From positions 372,001 through 436,000 of the forward strand of contig CAMLMC010000001.1 of assembly GCA_946481075.1 (NCBI GenBank): a stretch of DNA of 64,000 bases, given 5' to 3'. The notes beneath the pieces were generated by a model. It did no database searches and was not told the DNA's origin. It saw only the letters and a program-made list of their open reading frames with translations. This DNA is from an uncultured Alphaproteobacteria bacterium (lineage in GTDB: Bacteria; Pseudomonadota; Alphaproteobacteria; Micavibrionales; Micavibrionaceae). Positions within the stretch are counted from its first letter, which is position 1; every line of letters starts with the position of its first letter. Below, in pieces: positions 26,922-35,238 of the stretch. A program made the position numbers and the translations under genes.

Positions 26922-27359
26922 CTAGTTCGTTTTCGCGGTTTGAAACTTTTTTTGCAATGATTTGAGGCGCGACCATGCACCGATGGTGCGGACCAACTGG
27001 CTTTGCGTTTTCAGGGCGAGTTCAACCGTTTCGCGGCCAAGACGGGTTGTTTGGGATTTGATGATTTGCTCTTCAAACGCGGCGTTGAGAATGCGCGAAC
27101 TTGTGGCCAGCATCATCGAAAAATCGGGCGGGACAGCGCAGGAGCCGGATTCTATGGCAGCGTGATACAGGTTGAGCGCGGTTTTATCGAGGGTTTCATC
27201 ATCGACCTTGATATTGCCGAGATGGACGAGCAGGGCGAGGGCGCTCCGCTGCGTTTCCATGGCCTGAAGATCAAAGGCGATGCCTTCGCCTTCTATGTCG
27301 TCGTTAAGGTCCGCGTTTATGGGCCCGGCGGATGGCGGGTTTTCATGTTCAGTTTTCAT
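26922..27359 (-). CDS. unknown 145-residue protein, predicted leaderless
   Basis: A soluble, mostly helical-looking protein with an acidic, Pro/Asn-rich N terminus (residues 1-25) and a longer helical region (METQRSALALLVHLGNI, then residues 65-145 rich in Leu, Ser, Thr, Arg) ending in a basic tail. I do not recognise a family. The promoter directly upstream has consensus TTGACA-17-TATAAT, and its expected start falls on the A of the ATG, so the mRNA may have no leader. A second in-frame Met at residue 34 is an alternative start. The gene is followed by the KHGLY-motif gene, forming a small two-gene unit of unknown role. Confidence 0.72.
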   Translation of the reverse strand: MKTEHENPPSAGPINADLNDDIEGEGIAFDLQAMETQRSALALLVHLGNIKVDDETLDKTALNLYHAAIESGSCAVPPDFSMMLATSSRILNAAFEEQIIKSQTTRLGRETVELALKTQSQLVRTIGAWSRLKSLQKKFQTAKTN

Positions 27360-27364
27360 CGCCC

Positions 27365-27393
27365 ATTATAGGTACAAATTCCTATAATGTCAA
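27365..27393 (-). promoter_or_regulatory. consensus promoter overlapping a palindrome, upstream of the 145-residue gene
   Basis: On the minus strand TTGACA (27393-27388), a 17-base spacer and TATAAT (27370-27365) match the sigma-70 consensus at all 12 positions. The spacer and -10 overlap an inverted repeat, ATTATAGG (27365-27372) and CCTATAAT (27381-27388), separated by eight bases, which could be an operator. The -10 ends 5 bases before the ATG at 27359, so the transcript should start at or next to the start codon. Confidence 0.82.
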
Positions 27394-27447
27394 GATGTTT
27401 CTTATGCCGTTGTTGTCATACGTCGCTGCGCTCCGTCGAGCCAACGG

Positions 27448-28245
27448 TTATTGGCGACAAGCCGAGGGTTCACCGCTCTCAAACCCTTGCTTGAACGCCG
27501 CCATGCGCTGAGCTGAGGAACCGTGCGTGAAGCTGTCCGGAATAACAACGCCTTGGGATTTTTTCTGGAGCGTGTCGTCGCCGATTTGTTCGGCGGCGTT
27601 CATGGCTTCTTCAACGTCGCCGTCTTCGAGTGCGCCGAAACCCGCAATGTGGTGTGCCCAGACACCGGCATAGCAATCCGCCATCAATTCAATCTTCACC
27701 GAGTCCGCGTTCGAGCGGCGGCCCTCTAACAGGCCTTGTACGTTTTGCACATGATGGCCGACTTCGTGCGCGATGACATAGGCGCGGGCGAAATCGCCGC
27801 CTGCATCCAGTTTGTGTTCGAGTTCATAAAAGAAATCGAGATCGAGATAGGCTTTGCGGTCGAGCGGGCAATAAAACGGCCCCATCGCGGATTGGCCCGT
27901 GCCGCACGCTGTATCCGTGGCGCCCGCGAACAAAACCATGCCGGGCTGCGGATAGGTTTGATTGTTGGCGGCGAAAAGCTCGCCCCAGATATCTTCGGTG
28001 CTGCCCAGTATGGCGGAGACGAAATCGGCTTGTTCCGTTTGTTGTTCTTCGGTGAGACGGCTTGGGTGTGTGGCGGAGGATTGAATGGTGCGCTGTACCC
28101 CTTCGGCAATAAACGGCATCGGATTGCCGCCGAGCAAATAAACCACGAGCGCGATGCCGAACATGCCGAGGCCGCCGCCAACCGCCTTGCCACCGCCGCG
28201 CCGGATTTCGACATTGCCACTTCGTCTGAAACCGCCCCAGCGCAT
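27448..28245 (-). CDS. YpfJ-type neutral zinc metallopeptidase
   Basis: A membrane-anchored putative zinc protease of 265 residues. One hydrophobic segment lies at about residues 24-42 (GLGMFGIALVVYLLGG), and the catalytic domain carries the zinc motif HEVGHHVQ near residue 163, with the third ligand region in ELMADCYAGVWAHH. Family members are annotated as neutral zinc metallopeptidases; the substrate is unknown. The ATG at 28245 follows AAGGAAG with good spacing and yields the family N terminus MRWGGFRRSGNVE; upstream in-frame codons overlap the cutA gene. It lies one base after the second cutA, so it is part of the gltX-cutA-cutA operon. Confidence 0.9.
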   Translation of the reverse strand: MRWGGFRRSGNVEIRRGGGKAVGGGLGMFGIALVVYLLGGNPMPFIAEGVQRTIQSSATHPSRLTEEQQTEQADFVSAILGSTEDIWGELFAANNQTYPQPGMVLFAGATDTACGTGQSAMGPFYCPLDRKAYLDLDFFYELEHKLDAGGDFARAYVIAHEVGHHVQNVQGLLEGRRSNADSVKIELMADCYAGVWAHHIAGFGALEDGDVEEAMNAAEQIGDDTLQKKSQGVVIPDSFTHGSSAQRMAAFKQGFESGEPSACRQ

Positions 28246-28246
28246 G

Positions 28247-28606
28247 TTATTCTTCCTTTTTCGATGACATGTAACCGTCGGGCGCACCGAGCCAAGCCGC
28301 ATAATCCGCAATTGAAGAACTGTCGAATGACACGATGGAAGGCACATCATAAGGGTGCAGTTCTTTCAGCCGTTTGATCAGGCGCATCTTGTTTTCCACC
28401 GAGGTTTTGAAAATAGCGGAGGCTTCGTCGCGTTCATGAATCTGCCCTTCCCAGGGATAGATTGTCAAATGATGCTGAAAAATATTCACACTGGTAATTA
28501 TCTTTTCCTGCATCAATATGCGGACGATGCCACGCGCCGACGCATCGGACGAAAAATTTGTCAGGATGCAAGTCATAGGCGCGGTTGCGGATGTGGACGA
28601 TGTCAT
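28247..28606 (-). CDS. cutA: CutA-family protein, second copy
   Basis: A small trimeric CutA1-type protein of 119 residues. It shows the family pattern: ferredoxin-like core beginning PMTCILTNFSSD, IITSVNIFQHHLTIYPWEGQIHERDEASAIFKT, and ELHPYDVPSIVSFDSSS. CutA1 was linked to copper tolerance in E. coli, but its real role is unsettled and it can bind divalent metals. It has a short extra N terminus (MTSSTSATA). The start is in an ATGA overlap with the first cutA, so the two are translated together. The two copies are clearly paralogous but not identical. Confidence 0.9.
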   Translation of the reverse strand: MTSSTSATAPMTCILTNFSSDASARGIVRILMQEKIITSVNIFQHHLTIYPWEGQIHERDEASAIFKTSVENKMRLIKRLKELHPYDVPSIVSFDSSSIADYAAWLGAPDGYMSSKKEE

Positions 28607-28953
28607 GATGTCAACGATTCCGGTTTGTAATTATAGGGATCGTTCAGCCATTGCACATATTCGCCATGCGATTCCGCCTCGAGCGATACGATAGAGGGTA
28701 GTTGGTAGGGGTGGATTTCACGAAGGCGCGCAATCAATGCCTCTTTTCTTTCAATCGGTGCCTTAAAGATGGCAGCGACTTCGTCTTCTTCCTGAACACG
28801 TTCATCCCACACATAAATCGCGAGATGCGGCGCCATGATGTTGACGCAGGTCGCGATGTTTTCATCCATCAATTGCTTGGCGGCGGCCTTTGCTTGATCC
28901 AGTGTTTCAAAGTTTGAAAAAACGACGGCGATTTCTTTTAGCTCGATGCTCAT
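28603..28953 (-). CDS. cutA: CutA-family protein, first copy
   Basis: CutA1-type protein of 116 residues beginning MSIELKEIAVVFSNFETLDQ. The conserved block VNIMAPHLAIYVWDERVQEE and the end part REIHPYQLPSIVSLEAES match the family core; the homotrimer binds metals in several species. Its ATG directly follows the gltX stop with no gap, and its own stop overlaps the next cutA by four bases. This makes a gltX-cutA-cutA-peptidase operon. Tandem cutA genes are uncommon and may reflect a recent local duplication followed by divergence. Confidence 0.92.
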   Translation of the reverse strand: MSIELKEIAVVFSNFETLDQAKAAAKQLMDENIATCVNIMAPHLAIYVWDERVQEEDEVAAIFKAPIERKEALIARLREIHPYQLPSIVSLEAESHGEYVQWLNDPYNYKPESLTS

Positions 28954-30408
28954 TTAAAGAACTCCTTCAATGCGGGCGAGGGTTTCATCACGCCCAAGTA
29001 CTTCAGCAGCGTGGAAGAGAGAGGGGGATTTGTCACGGCCCGTCAATGCGGCACGCAGCGGCATCATGACCTTGCCGAGTTTCGCGCCGGTGTCGGTGGC
29101 CAAAGCACGGCAAGTCTCTTCGATTTTGTCGTGGGTGAAGCTATCGAGTGCGGCAAAGCGCTCTGCCAGTTGCGCGAGCATGGCTTTGGCATCGGCATCG
29201 AGCAATTTTTGCGCGGCTTCCGAAAAATCGAGCGGGACGGATTTGACGAGAAACGCGGCTTCCTCGGCCAGTTGCACCAACGTGACCGCGCGGGATTTGA
29301 GTTCATCCATCATCTTCAAAATTCTGTCGTTATTGCGAGCGGAGCGAAGCAATCCAGCCTCGGATGGATCGACCAGCGTTGCGGGATGGATTGCCGCGTT
29401 GCCTGCGGCTCCTCGCAATGACGTTTCGAGATGCGGCTGGATCAGATCGAGCAAACGCCGATTATCCGCCAGCTTGATATAATGCGCGTTCAGATGGTTG
29501 AGTTTGTCGAAGTCCCAACGTGCGGGGGATTTGACGACATTGTCGAGATCAAACCATTCGAGCGCCTGCGCATCCGAAATAATTTCATCATCGCCGTGGG
29601 ACCAGCCAAGGCGCAGAAGATAATTGCGCATCGCCTCCGGCAGATAGCCCATATCGCGGTATTCTTCCACCGATGCCGCGCCGTGGCGTTTGGACATTTT
29701 GGAACCATCCTGACCAAGGATCAGGGGCAAGTGGCCATAAACAGGCTTTTCCCAGCCCATCGCATCGTAAATCAAATTCTGGCGGAAGGTGTTGTTCAAA
29801 TGGTCGTCGCCGCGAATGACATGTGTCACGCCCATATCATGGTCATCGACAACAACCGCGAGCATGTACACGGGCGTGCCATCAGAGCGCAGGATGATCA
29901 TATCATCGAGTTGTTCGTTATTGACCGTCACATCGCCCTGCACTTTGTCATGTACAGTGGTCGAGCCTTCAAGAGGTGCTTTGATGCGGATAACGGGTTT
30001 GACGCCTTCCGGCGGCGTTGCAGTGCTGTCGCGCCAGCGGCGGTCATAGAAGGTCGGCTTGCCTTCGGCCTTTGCCTTTTCACGCATGGCATCCAGTTCT
30101 TCCGGTGTGCAATAGCAGTAATAGGCTTTGCCGGCCTTCAACAGTTCATGCGCAACCTGCGCGTGACGGTCCCGGCGTTCATACTGCGAAACAACTTCAC
30201 CGTCATAATCGAGCCCGAGCCATTTAACGCCGTTGATCAGAGCATCGACATGCGCGGGGTCATAACGGTTTCTATCCGTATCTTCTATCCGGAACACCAC
30301 CTTGCCGCCGCGGCCACGGGCATAGAGCCAGTTGTACAGCAGCGTCCTTGCCGTGCCGATATGCATCAGGCCAGTGGGAGACGGGGGAAAACGGGTAACA
30401 ACTGTCAT
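28954..30408 (-). CDS. gltX: glutamyl-tRNA synthetase with an in-frame repeat insertion
   Basis: Charges tRNA-Glu (and in many alphaproteobacteria also tRNA-Gln, followed by amidation). The 484-residue class I enzyme has the HIGH-type motif in PPSPTGLMHIGTART, the VIRGDDHLNNTFRQ block and the KMSKRHG loop near residue 244. A family B palindromic repeat (29329-29423) is inserted in frame at about residues 329-360, giving SLRGAAGNAAIHPATLVDPS in the anticodon-binding half; this is not part of the family sequence. The enzyme must still work if this is the only gltX copy. It heads the minus-strand operon and is divergent from comEC. Confidence 0.95.
   Translation of the reverse strand: MTVVTRFPPSPTGLMHIGTARTLLYNWLYARGRGGKVVFRIEDTDRNRYDPAHVDALINGVKWLGLDYDGEVVSQYERRDRHAQVAHELLKAGKAYYCYCTPEELDAMREKAKAEGKPTFYDRRWRDSTATPPEGVKPVIRIKAPLEGSTTVHDKVQGDVTVNNEQLDDMIILRSDGTPVYMLAVVVDDHDMGVTHVIRGDDHLNNTFRQNLIYDAMGWEKPVYGHLPLILGQDGSKMSKRHGAASVEEYRDMGYLPEAMRNYLLRLGWSHGDDEIISDAQALEWFDLDNVVKSPARWDFDKLNHLNAHYIKLADNRRLLDLIQPHLETSLRGAAGNAAIHPATLVDPSEAGLLRSARNNDRILKMMDELKSRAVTLVQLAEEAAFLVKSVPLDFSEAAQKLLDADAKAMLAQLAERFAALDSFTHDKIEETCRALATDTGAKLGKVMMPLRAALTGRDKSPSLFHAAEVLGRDETLARIEGVL
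29329..29423. repeat. palindromic repeat, family B, in frame inside gltX
   Basis: Left end GTTATTGCGAGCGGAGCGAA, right end CTCCTCGCAATGACG, with inner AAGCAATCC / GGATTGCCGCG arms as in the copies at 32577 and 51573. About 95 bases long and read through on the gltX strand without a stop. Confidence 0.88.
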
Positions 30409-30485
30409 GATCTTTTACTATCGTCTGGAATATTTATTGCTTTCAGTTATAAGGGAAAGGTTAGGGAAAACAAGGGGTTTTGCGC

Positions 30486-32567
30486 GTGGGGACGCTGATC
30501 ACCGCCATATATGGGGAAATTCTGGCACAGAAAGACAGGCTCTTTCTCTGGCTTCCAGTTTTCTTCGGGGTTGGCATTACGCTTTATTTTACCCTGCCAG
30601 CCGAGCCGCCGCTTATTGCATCCGTCTTTCCTTTGCTGTTTTTAATACCGTGCGTCATTTATGGATGGCGCAGACAGCATGACAGTCGTGCGCACCTGAT
30701 CCTGTATTTTACGGTCTGCACCGGCTTGATGGTGGCGGCGGGGTTTGGTGGGGCCAAGATGGCCACGCATCTTTATGGCACGCCGATTTTGAAAAAGGAG
30801 CAGACAGCGCGCATTATCGGCGTGATCGAACATATAGAAAATCTGGGCGGCAGTGATGGCAGCCGCGCCGTGATAGGCGATGTGGCGATCGAGCGCGTGG
30901 CGGCGGAAGATACACCCCGCAAAATCCGTGTGCGCATACGAAGAGATGATGGATTGCAGGCAGGGCAAACCATTTCGTTTCTGGGCAGGATTTCGCCGAC
31001 ATCACCGCCGGTTGCACCCGGCAGTTATGATTTTCAGCGGCATCTTTTTTTCGAAGGGATAGGCGCCGTGGGATTTTCCTATGACACGCCTGTCATCATC
31101 GAGGAAAAGAACCGCAATATGGTCGGCGTGTTTTTCGACCGGATGCGGGCCGAAATTTTTCAAAATATCGAGGCAAGGGGCAGTGGCACCACGGCGGGGA
31201 TCATGACCGCCCTGATCACCGGGCAGCGCGGTGCAATCGAGGAGGAAGATGACGAGGCCATGCGCGCATCGGGCCTTTATCACCTTTTATCTATTTCCGG
31301 GGCGCATGTGGGGATGGTTGCTGCAACAATCTTTTTCTTCTCACGATTTGTCATGGCGGCGTTTCCATGGTTCGCGATCCATTATCCCATCAAGAAAATT
31401 GCCGCCGCCATCGCCCTTTCCGGTGCGGTGTTCTATTGCATCCTTGCAGGCGCGGATGTCCCGGCACAGCGGGCGGCGATGATGACCGGATTGGTGCTCG
31501 TCGCCATTATGCTGGACCGTTCGCCGCTATCGCTGCGTTTGATCGCGTTTGCGGCCTTGATGGTTTTGATCACTTTGCCGCAAAGTTTGATCGGCGTTTC
31601 GTTTCAGATGTCGTTTGCCGCCGTGGCGGGACTGATATGTTTCTTTGAATATATAAATCCCCAATGGACGGGCCTGTATAGCCGCGCCGGATGGATTCGC
31701 AAGGGCGCGCTGTATATGGCGGGCCTTATCATCACGTCCGTGATCGCGGGGGCATTGACCGGATTGTTCGGTTTGTATCATTTTCAACAATTCGCGGTTT
31801 ATGGCGTTTTATCCAATATGATCGCCGTGCCGATCACCGGCATTGTCATCATGCCCGCCGCGATTTGCGCGTTAATTCTTATGCCGTTTGGATGGGAGGG
31901 GCCGGCGCTCACCGTGATGGAATGGGGCACGATCTGGATGCTGGCCGTGGCGCATTGGACGGCCGGGCTGGATGGGGCGGTTATCCACGTCCAGCAATGG
32001 CCGCAAATTACATTCGCATTTTTATGCGCAGGTGTTGTGCTTGGTTTGATCTGGCGCGGGTGGGCAGGCAAGGGGCTTGCGCTTAGTTTGATTGTCATGG
32101 GCCTCGTCTTCACGGCGTTTAATAAACAGCCGGATATGCTGGTGAGCGATGGCGGGAAATTGATTGCCGTGCGCGGGACGGATGATGATTTGTATTTCTC
32201 GTCTACACGGAAGGAAAAGTTTGTCGCCGAAAACTGGTTGCGGTTGTCCGGGCGGGAGGGAGAACGGCCAAAATCTTTTACCGATCCGGCGTTTCCGCAT
32301 TTGTGCGATGGCCATGGTTGCCGCATCGTACGCGATGATGTGAAAATCGCCCTGTCATTCGACCATCAGGCATGGCGCGAAGATTGTGCATGGGCGGACG
32401 TTTTGATCGCGCAGGTGCCGGTTCAAAAGCGCGCATGCCCGGAAACTGCGCGGGTTTTTGATTTCTTCGATTTCCGGCGGGGCGGCGCGCATGCGTTTTA
32501 TTTTGAAGACGGCCTGCGCGTGCGCTCTGTTGCGCGCGAGCGGGGGCAGCGGCCGTGGGTGCGGTAA
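30486..32567 (+). CDS. comEC: ComEC/Rec2-type DNA uptake channel protein
   Basis: Polytopic inner-membrane protein for transport of single-stranded DNA during natural competence. The 693-residue protein has an N-terminal DUF4131 region with an OB-like part (KIRVRIRRDDGLQAGQTIS), then the Competence domain with many membrane segments, including LYHLLSISGAHVGMV and QRAAMMTGLVL. The C-terminal metallo-beta-lactamase-like part lacks the HxHxDH motif, as in other alphaproteobacterial members. A GTG at 30486 is chosen as start because AAGGGG lies eight bases upstream; a TTG at 30480 is possible. It is divergent from gltX. Other competence genes are not visible. Confidence 0.92.
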   Translation: MGTLITAIYGEILAQKDRLFLWLPVFFGVGITLYFTLPAEPPLIASVFPLLFLIPCVIYGWRRQHDSRAHLILYFTVCTGLMVAAGFGGAKMATHLYGTPILKKEQTARIIGVIEHIENLGGSDGSRAVIGDVAIERVAAEDTPRKIRVRIRRDDGLQAGQTISFLGRISPTSPPVAPGSYDFQRHLFFEGIGAVGFSYDTPVIIEEKNRNMVGVFFDRMRAEIFQNIEARGSGTTAGIMTALITGQRGAIEEEDDEAMRASGLYHLLSISGAHVGMVAATIFFFSRFVMAAFPWFAIHYPIKKIAAAIALSGAVFYCILAGADVPAQRAAMMTGLVLVAIMLDRSPLSLRLIAFAALMVLITLPQSLIGVSFQMSFAAVAGLICFFEYINPQWTGLYSRAGWIRKGALYMAGLIITSVIAGALTGLFGLYHFQQFAVYGVLSNMIAVPITGIVIMPAAICALILMPFGWEGPALTVMEWGTIWMLAVAHWTAGLDGAVIHVQQWPQITFAFLCAGVVLGLIWRGWAGKGLALSLIVMGLVFTAFNKQPDMLVSDGGKLIAVRGTDDDLYFSSTRKEKFVAENWLRLSGREGERPKSFTDPAFPHLCDGHGCRIVRDDVKIALSFDHQAWREDCAWADVLIAQVPVQKRACPETARVFDFFDFRRGGAHAFYFEDGLRVRSVARERGQRPWVR

Positions 32568-32576
32568 ATATGTTCT

Positions 32577-32677
32577 CGTCATTGCGAGGAACAACGTGAC
32601 GAAGCAATCCAGCTAGCGATACTTCCGCCTTATTGAAGGATGGATTGCCGCGTCGGCTTCGCCTCCTCGCAATGACG
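32577..32677. repeat. palindromic repeat, family B, between comEC and lexA
   Basis: Begins CGTCATTGCGAGGAACAACG, ends GCCTCCTCGCAATGACG, with inner AAGCAATCC and GGATTGCCGCG arms. It fills the gap between the convergent comEC and lexA genes and is almost the whole intergenic space. Confidence 0.9.
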
Positions 32678-32684
32678 TGGAAGG

Positions 32685-33368
32685 TTAATGATACGTGCGG
32701 AAAGAGGAAACGAGGCGGCCCTGAATCTGGACACGGTTCGGTTCCAGAATGCGCGGTTCATATTTGTCGTTCTCGGAGATCAGATGAACTTTGCCACCGG
32801 AGCGTTTCAGGCGTTTCAGCGTCACTTCTTCGCCATCCACCAGCGCCACGATGATCGCGCCGTCTTCGGCATTGTCGCAGGAACGGATGATGACGGTATC
32901 GCCATCCTGAATGCCGATATTGACCATGGAATCGCCATCGACCTCCAGCGCGTAATGTTCGCCCTTGCCGATAAAGGAAGGTGGAACATCGACGGTGGAG
33001 ATTTCATCGCGGATCGCCTCGATCGGCGTACCGGCCGCGATTCTCCCGCGCATCGGGATCGATTGCATGGAAGATAACGCAGAGGCCGCGATGACGGCAT
33101 CGATATTGCGGGATTGCGCGGCGGCACGGGAGTTGTCATTGCCCTTGGCATAGCCTTCGGGAAGTTTTTTCACCTCCAGCGCGCGGGCGCGGTGGGGCAA
33201 TCGCTCCAGATAGCCGCGTTCGACAAGGCCCGTGATCAAACGGTGGATACCGGATTTGGATTTGAGGTCGAGCGCATCGCGCATTTCATCGAACGAGGGG
33301 GCGATATCGCCTTCGGACATGCGTTCATGAATAAAAAGGAGCAAATCTTTCTGCTTTTTCGTCAACAT
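32685..33368 (-). CDS. lexA: SOS repressor LexA
   Basis: Represses DNA-damage genes and cleaves itself when RecA is active. The 227-residue protein has an N-terminal winged helix (MLTKKQKDLLLFIHERM, helix SGIHRLITGLVERGYLER), the Ala-Gly cleavage site in GRIAAGTP near residue 110, the catalytic serine in DGDSMVNIG and the catalytic lysine in EVTLKRLKR. The promoter just upstream (33454-33426) overlaps three GTTC half-sites with 11-base spacing, matching alphaproteobacterial LexA boxes. This indicates autoregulation. In many relatives moeA and moaC lie between trpC and lexA; here they are absent. Confidence 0.96.
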   Translation of the reverse strand: MLTKKQKDLLLFIHERMSEGDIAPSFDEMRDALDLKSKSGIHRLITGLVERGYLERLPHRARALEVKKLPEGYAKGNDNSRAAAQSRNIDAVIAASALSSMQSIPMRGRIAAGTPIEAIRDEISTVDVPPSFIGKGEHYALEVDGDSMVNIGIQDGDTVIIRSCDNAEDGAIIVALVDGEEVTLKRLKRSGGKVHLISENDKYEPRILEPNRVQIQGRLVSSFRTYH

Positions 33369-33414
33369 CTGGTAGGTATCCTTCTTACAGACCCCAAGGA
33401 TTGCGGAGTCGTTT

Positions 33415-33454
33415 GTTCACTTACTGTTCTACCCTCGTTCTTGTTCTGTGTCAA
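33415..33454 (-). promoter_or_regulatory. lexA promoter with overlapping SOS boxes
   Basis: On the minus strand TTGACA (33454-33449) and TAGAAC (33431-33426) are 17 bases apart. On the plus strand, GTTC half-sites lie at 33415, 33426 and 33437, each separated by exactly seven bases, so two overlapping GTTC-N7-GTTC boxes cover the -10 region and spacer. A fourth GTTC is at 33443. GTTC-N7-GTTC is the known alphaproteobacterial LexA site. Confidence 0.88.
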
Positions 33455-34231
33455 CTAGGATAGGATTTTGCGGGTCGCGGTGCCAATATCCGGTTGCCGC
33501 ATCAGGCTTTCGCCGATCAGGAAGGCGGTGAATCCCGCCGCTTGGAAGGACGCAATATGGTCCGGTGATTCGATCCCGCTTTCGGCGACTTTCAGGATGC
33601 CATCCGGCATGGAGCGGCCCAAGGACAGGCCGGTTTCGAGCGAGACGTCCAATGTTTTCAAATTGCGGTTGTTCACGCCGACCATTTTGGGGTTCAGGGC
33701 GAGGGCGCGTTCCAGTTCCTCTGCATCATGAATTTCAAAAAGCGCGTCTAGCGAGAGCTGGCCCGCGCAGTCATACAATTCTTTCGCCTGTGTATCGGTG
33801 AGGGAGGCCATGATCAGCAAAATGCAATCCGCGCCGAGGGTGCGTGCCTCATACACCTGATATTCATCGAGCATGAAATCCTTGCGCAGCAGCGGGAGTG
33901 ACACGGCCCCGCGCACGGCGCGAAGATAATCATCATGCCCTTGAAAATACGGCTCATCGGTCAACACCGACAAACAAGATGCGCCGTTGTCTTCATAAAT
34001 TTTCGCGATTTGCACGGGGTCGAAATCTGCGCGGATGATTCCTTTACTCGGCGAGGCTTTTTTCACCTCGGCGATCAGGGCTTTATCCTTGCCCATGAGG
34101 GCGTTGATGAAACCACGTGTGGCGGGGGCATCTTTCACACGCGCCTGCAATTCGTTCAGCGGTGTTTGCGATTTTTTCGCGGCGATGTGAAGACGTTTAT
34201 CCGCGTTGATTTTATCGAGAACCGTGCCCAT
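33455..34231 (-). CDS. trpC: indole-3-glycerol phosphate synthase
   Basis: Fourth step of tryptophan synthesis, ring closure of CdRP to indole-3-glycerol phosphate. The 258-residue TIM barrel has LIAEVKKASPSKGIIR with the catalytic Glu and Lys, LLRKDFMLDEYQVYEA, VGVNNRNLKTLDV and AESGIESPDHI. It is the last gene of the trpG-trpD-trpC unit, 2 bases after trpD, and ends next to the lexA promoter. Confidence 0.97.
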   Translation of the reverse strand: MGTVLDKINADKRLHIAAKKSQTPLNELQARVKDAPATRGFINALMGKDKALIAEVKKASPSKGIIRADFDPVQIAKIYEDNGASCLSVLTDEPYFQGHDDYLRAVRGAVSLPLLRKDFMLDEYQVYEARTLGADCILLIMASLTDTQAKELYDCAGQLSLDALFEIHDAEELERALALNPKMVGVNNRNLKTLDVSLETGLSLGRSMPDGILKVAESGIESPDHIASFQAAGFTAFLIGESLMRQPDIGTATRKILS

Positions 34232-34233
34232 GT

Positions 34234-35238
34234 TCAGAGATCCTTATAGGCGTTCAGTACATGCAGGGCGCGGCCAGAGTCGATGGAGGCCGCGGCCATG
34301 GTCACGCCTTGTTTCAAATCATCCGTTTTCCCCGCGATGACCATCACGGCGCTGGCGTTGGCCAGCACAATGTCGCGGTAGGGGCTGCGCTGCCCTTTCA
34401 GCATTTCGGACAATGCTTTGGCGTTTGTTTGCGCATCGCCGCCGATAATGTTGTGCAGATCGATGCGTGGCAGGCCGAAATCTTCGGGCGTCAATGTTTT
34501 TTGCGTTATCGCGCCCCCTTCCACCATCGCGACATGCGTATCGGCGGAAAGGCTGATTTCATCGAGGCCATCATCGCTATGGACCACCCATGCGCGCTCG
34601 CTGCCCAGTTTTTGCAAGGCCCTTGCCATGGGAAGAACAAAATCTTTATCAAAGACCCCGATCAATTGACGCGTGGTTCCGGCGGGGTTTGCGAGGGGGC
34701 CGAGCAGGTTGAAAATCGTGCGCCGACCGATGGCGCGGCGTACCGGCATGACATGTTTCATGGCAAGATGGTGATTGGGTGCCATCAGGAAACAAAAGCC
34801 GAGGCTGTGAAGCGCGGTTTCGAGTTTGTCTTTGGGCAACGCAAGGTTCATACCAAGCGATTCAAGAACGTCCGCCGCCCCGGATTTGGAAGACGCCGCG
34901 CGATTGCCGTGTTTGGCAACGGATACGCCCGCGCCCGCCGCAACGAGCGCGACAGCGGTGGAAATATTGAATGTGTGAAGTCCGTCGCCGCCTGTGCCGC
35001 AGCAATCGATCGTCCCTGGCGGCGCGGAAATCGTTTGCGCCATACCGCGCAAAACCCTGGCCGCCCCTGCGATTTCGTCTTCGGTTTCACCGCGATCTGC
35101 AAGAGCAATCAAAAACTGTGTCAGCGCGGAATCATCGACAGCGCCTTTCATAATGGTGGTCATCGCGTCGATCATTTCGGATTCAGACAGCGCCTGGCCA
35201 TTTAAAGCCTTGCTGAGATAGTCGGAAAAATCGGTCAT
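34234..35238 (-). CDS. trpD: anthranilate phosphoribosyltransferase
   Basis: Second step of tryptophan synthesis: transfers phosphoribose from PRPP to anthranilate. The protein of 334 residues has the PRPP-binding [17 protein letters not shown] motif near residue 80, [18 protein letters not shown] and [14 protein letters not shown]. The ATG at 35238 ([12 protein letters not shown]) is the family start and overlaps the trpG stop by ATGA; the longer open frame upstream is shadow over trpG. Confidence 0.97.
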   Translation of the reverse strand: MTDFSDYLSKALNGQALSESEMIDAMTTIMKGAVDDSALTQFLIALADRGETEDEIAGAARVLRGMAQTISAPPGTIDCCGTGGDGLHTFNISTAVALVAAGAGVSVAKHGNRAASSKSGAADVLESLGMNLALPKDKLETALHSLGFCFLMAPNHHLAMKHVMPVRRAIGRRTIFNLLGPLANPAGTTRQLIGVFDKDFVLPMARALQKLGSERAWVVHSDDGLDEISLSADTHVAMVEGGAITQKTLTPEDFGLPRIDLHNIIGGDAQTNAKALSEMLKGQRSPYRDIVLANASAVMVIAGKTDDLKQGVTMAAASIDSGRALHVLNAYKDL

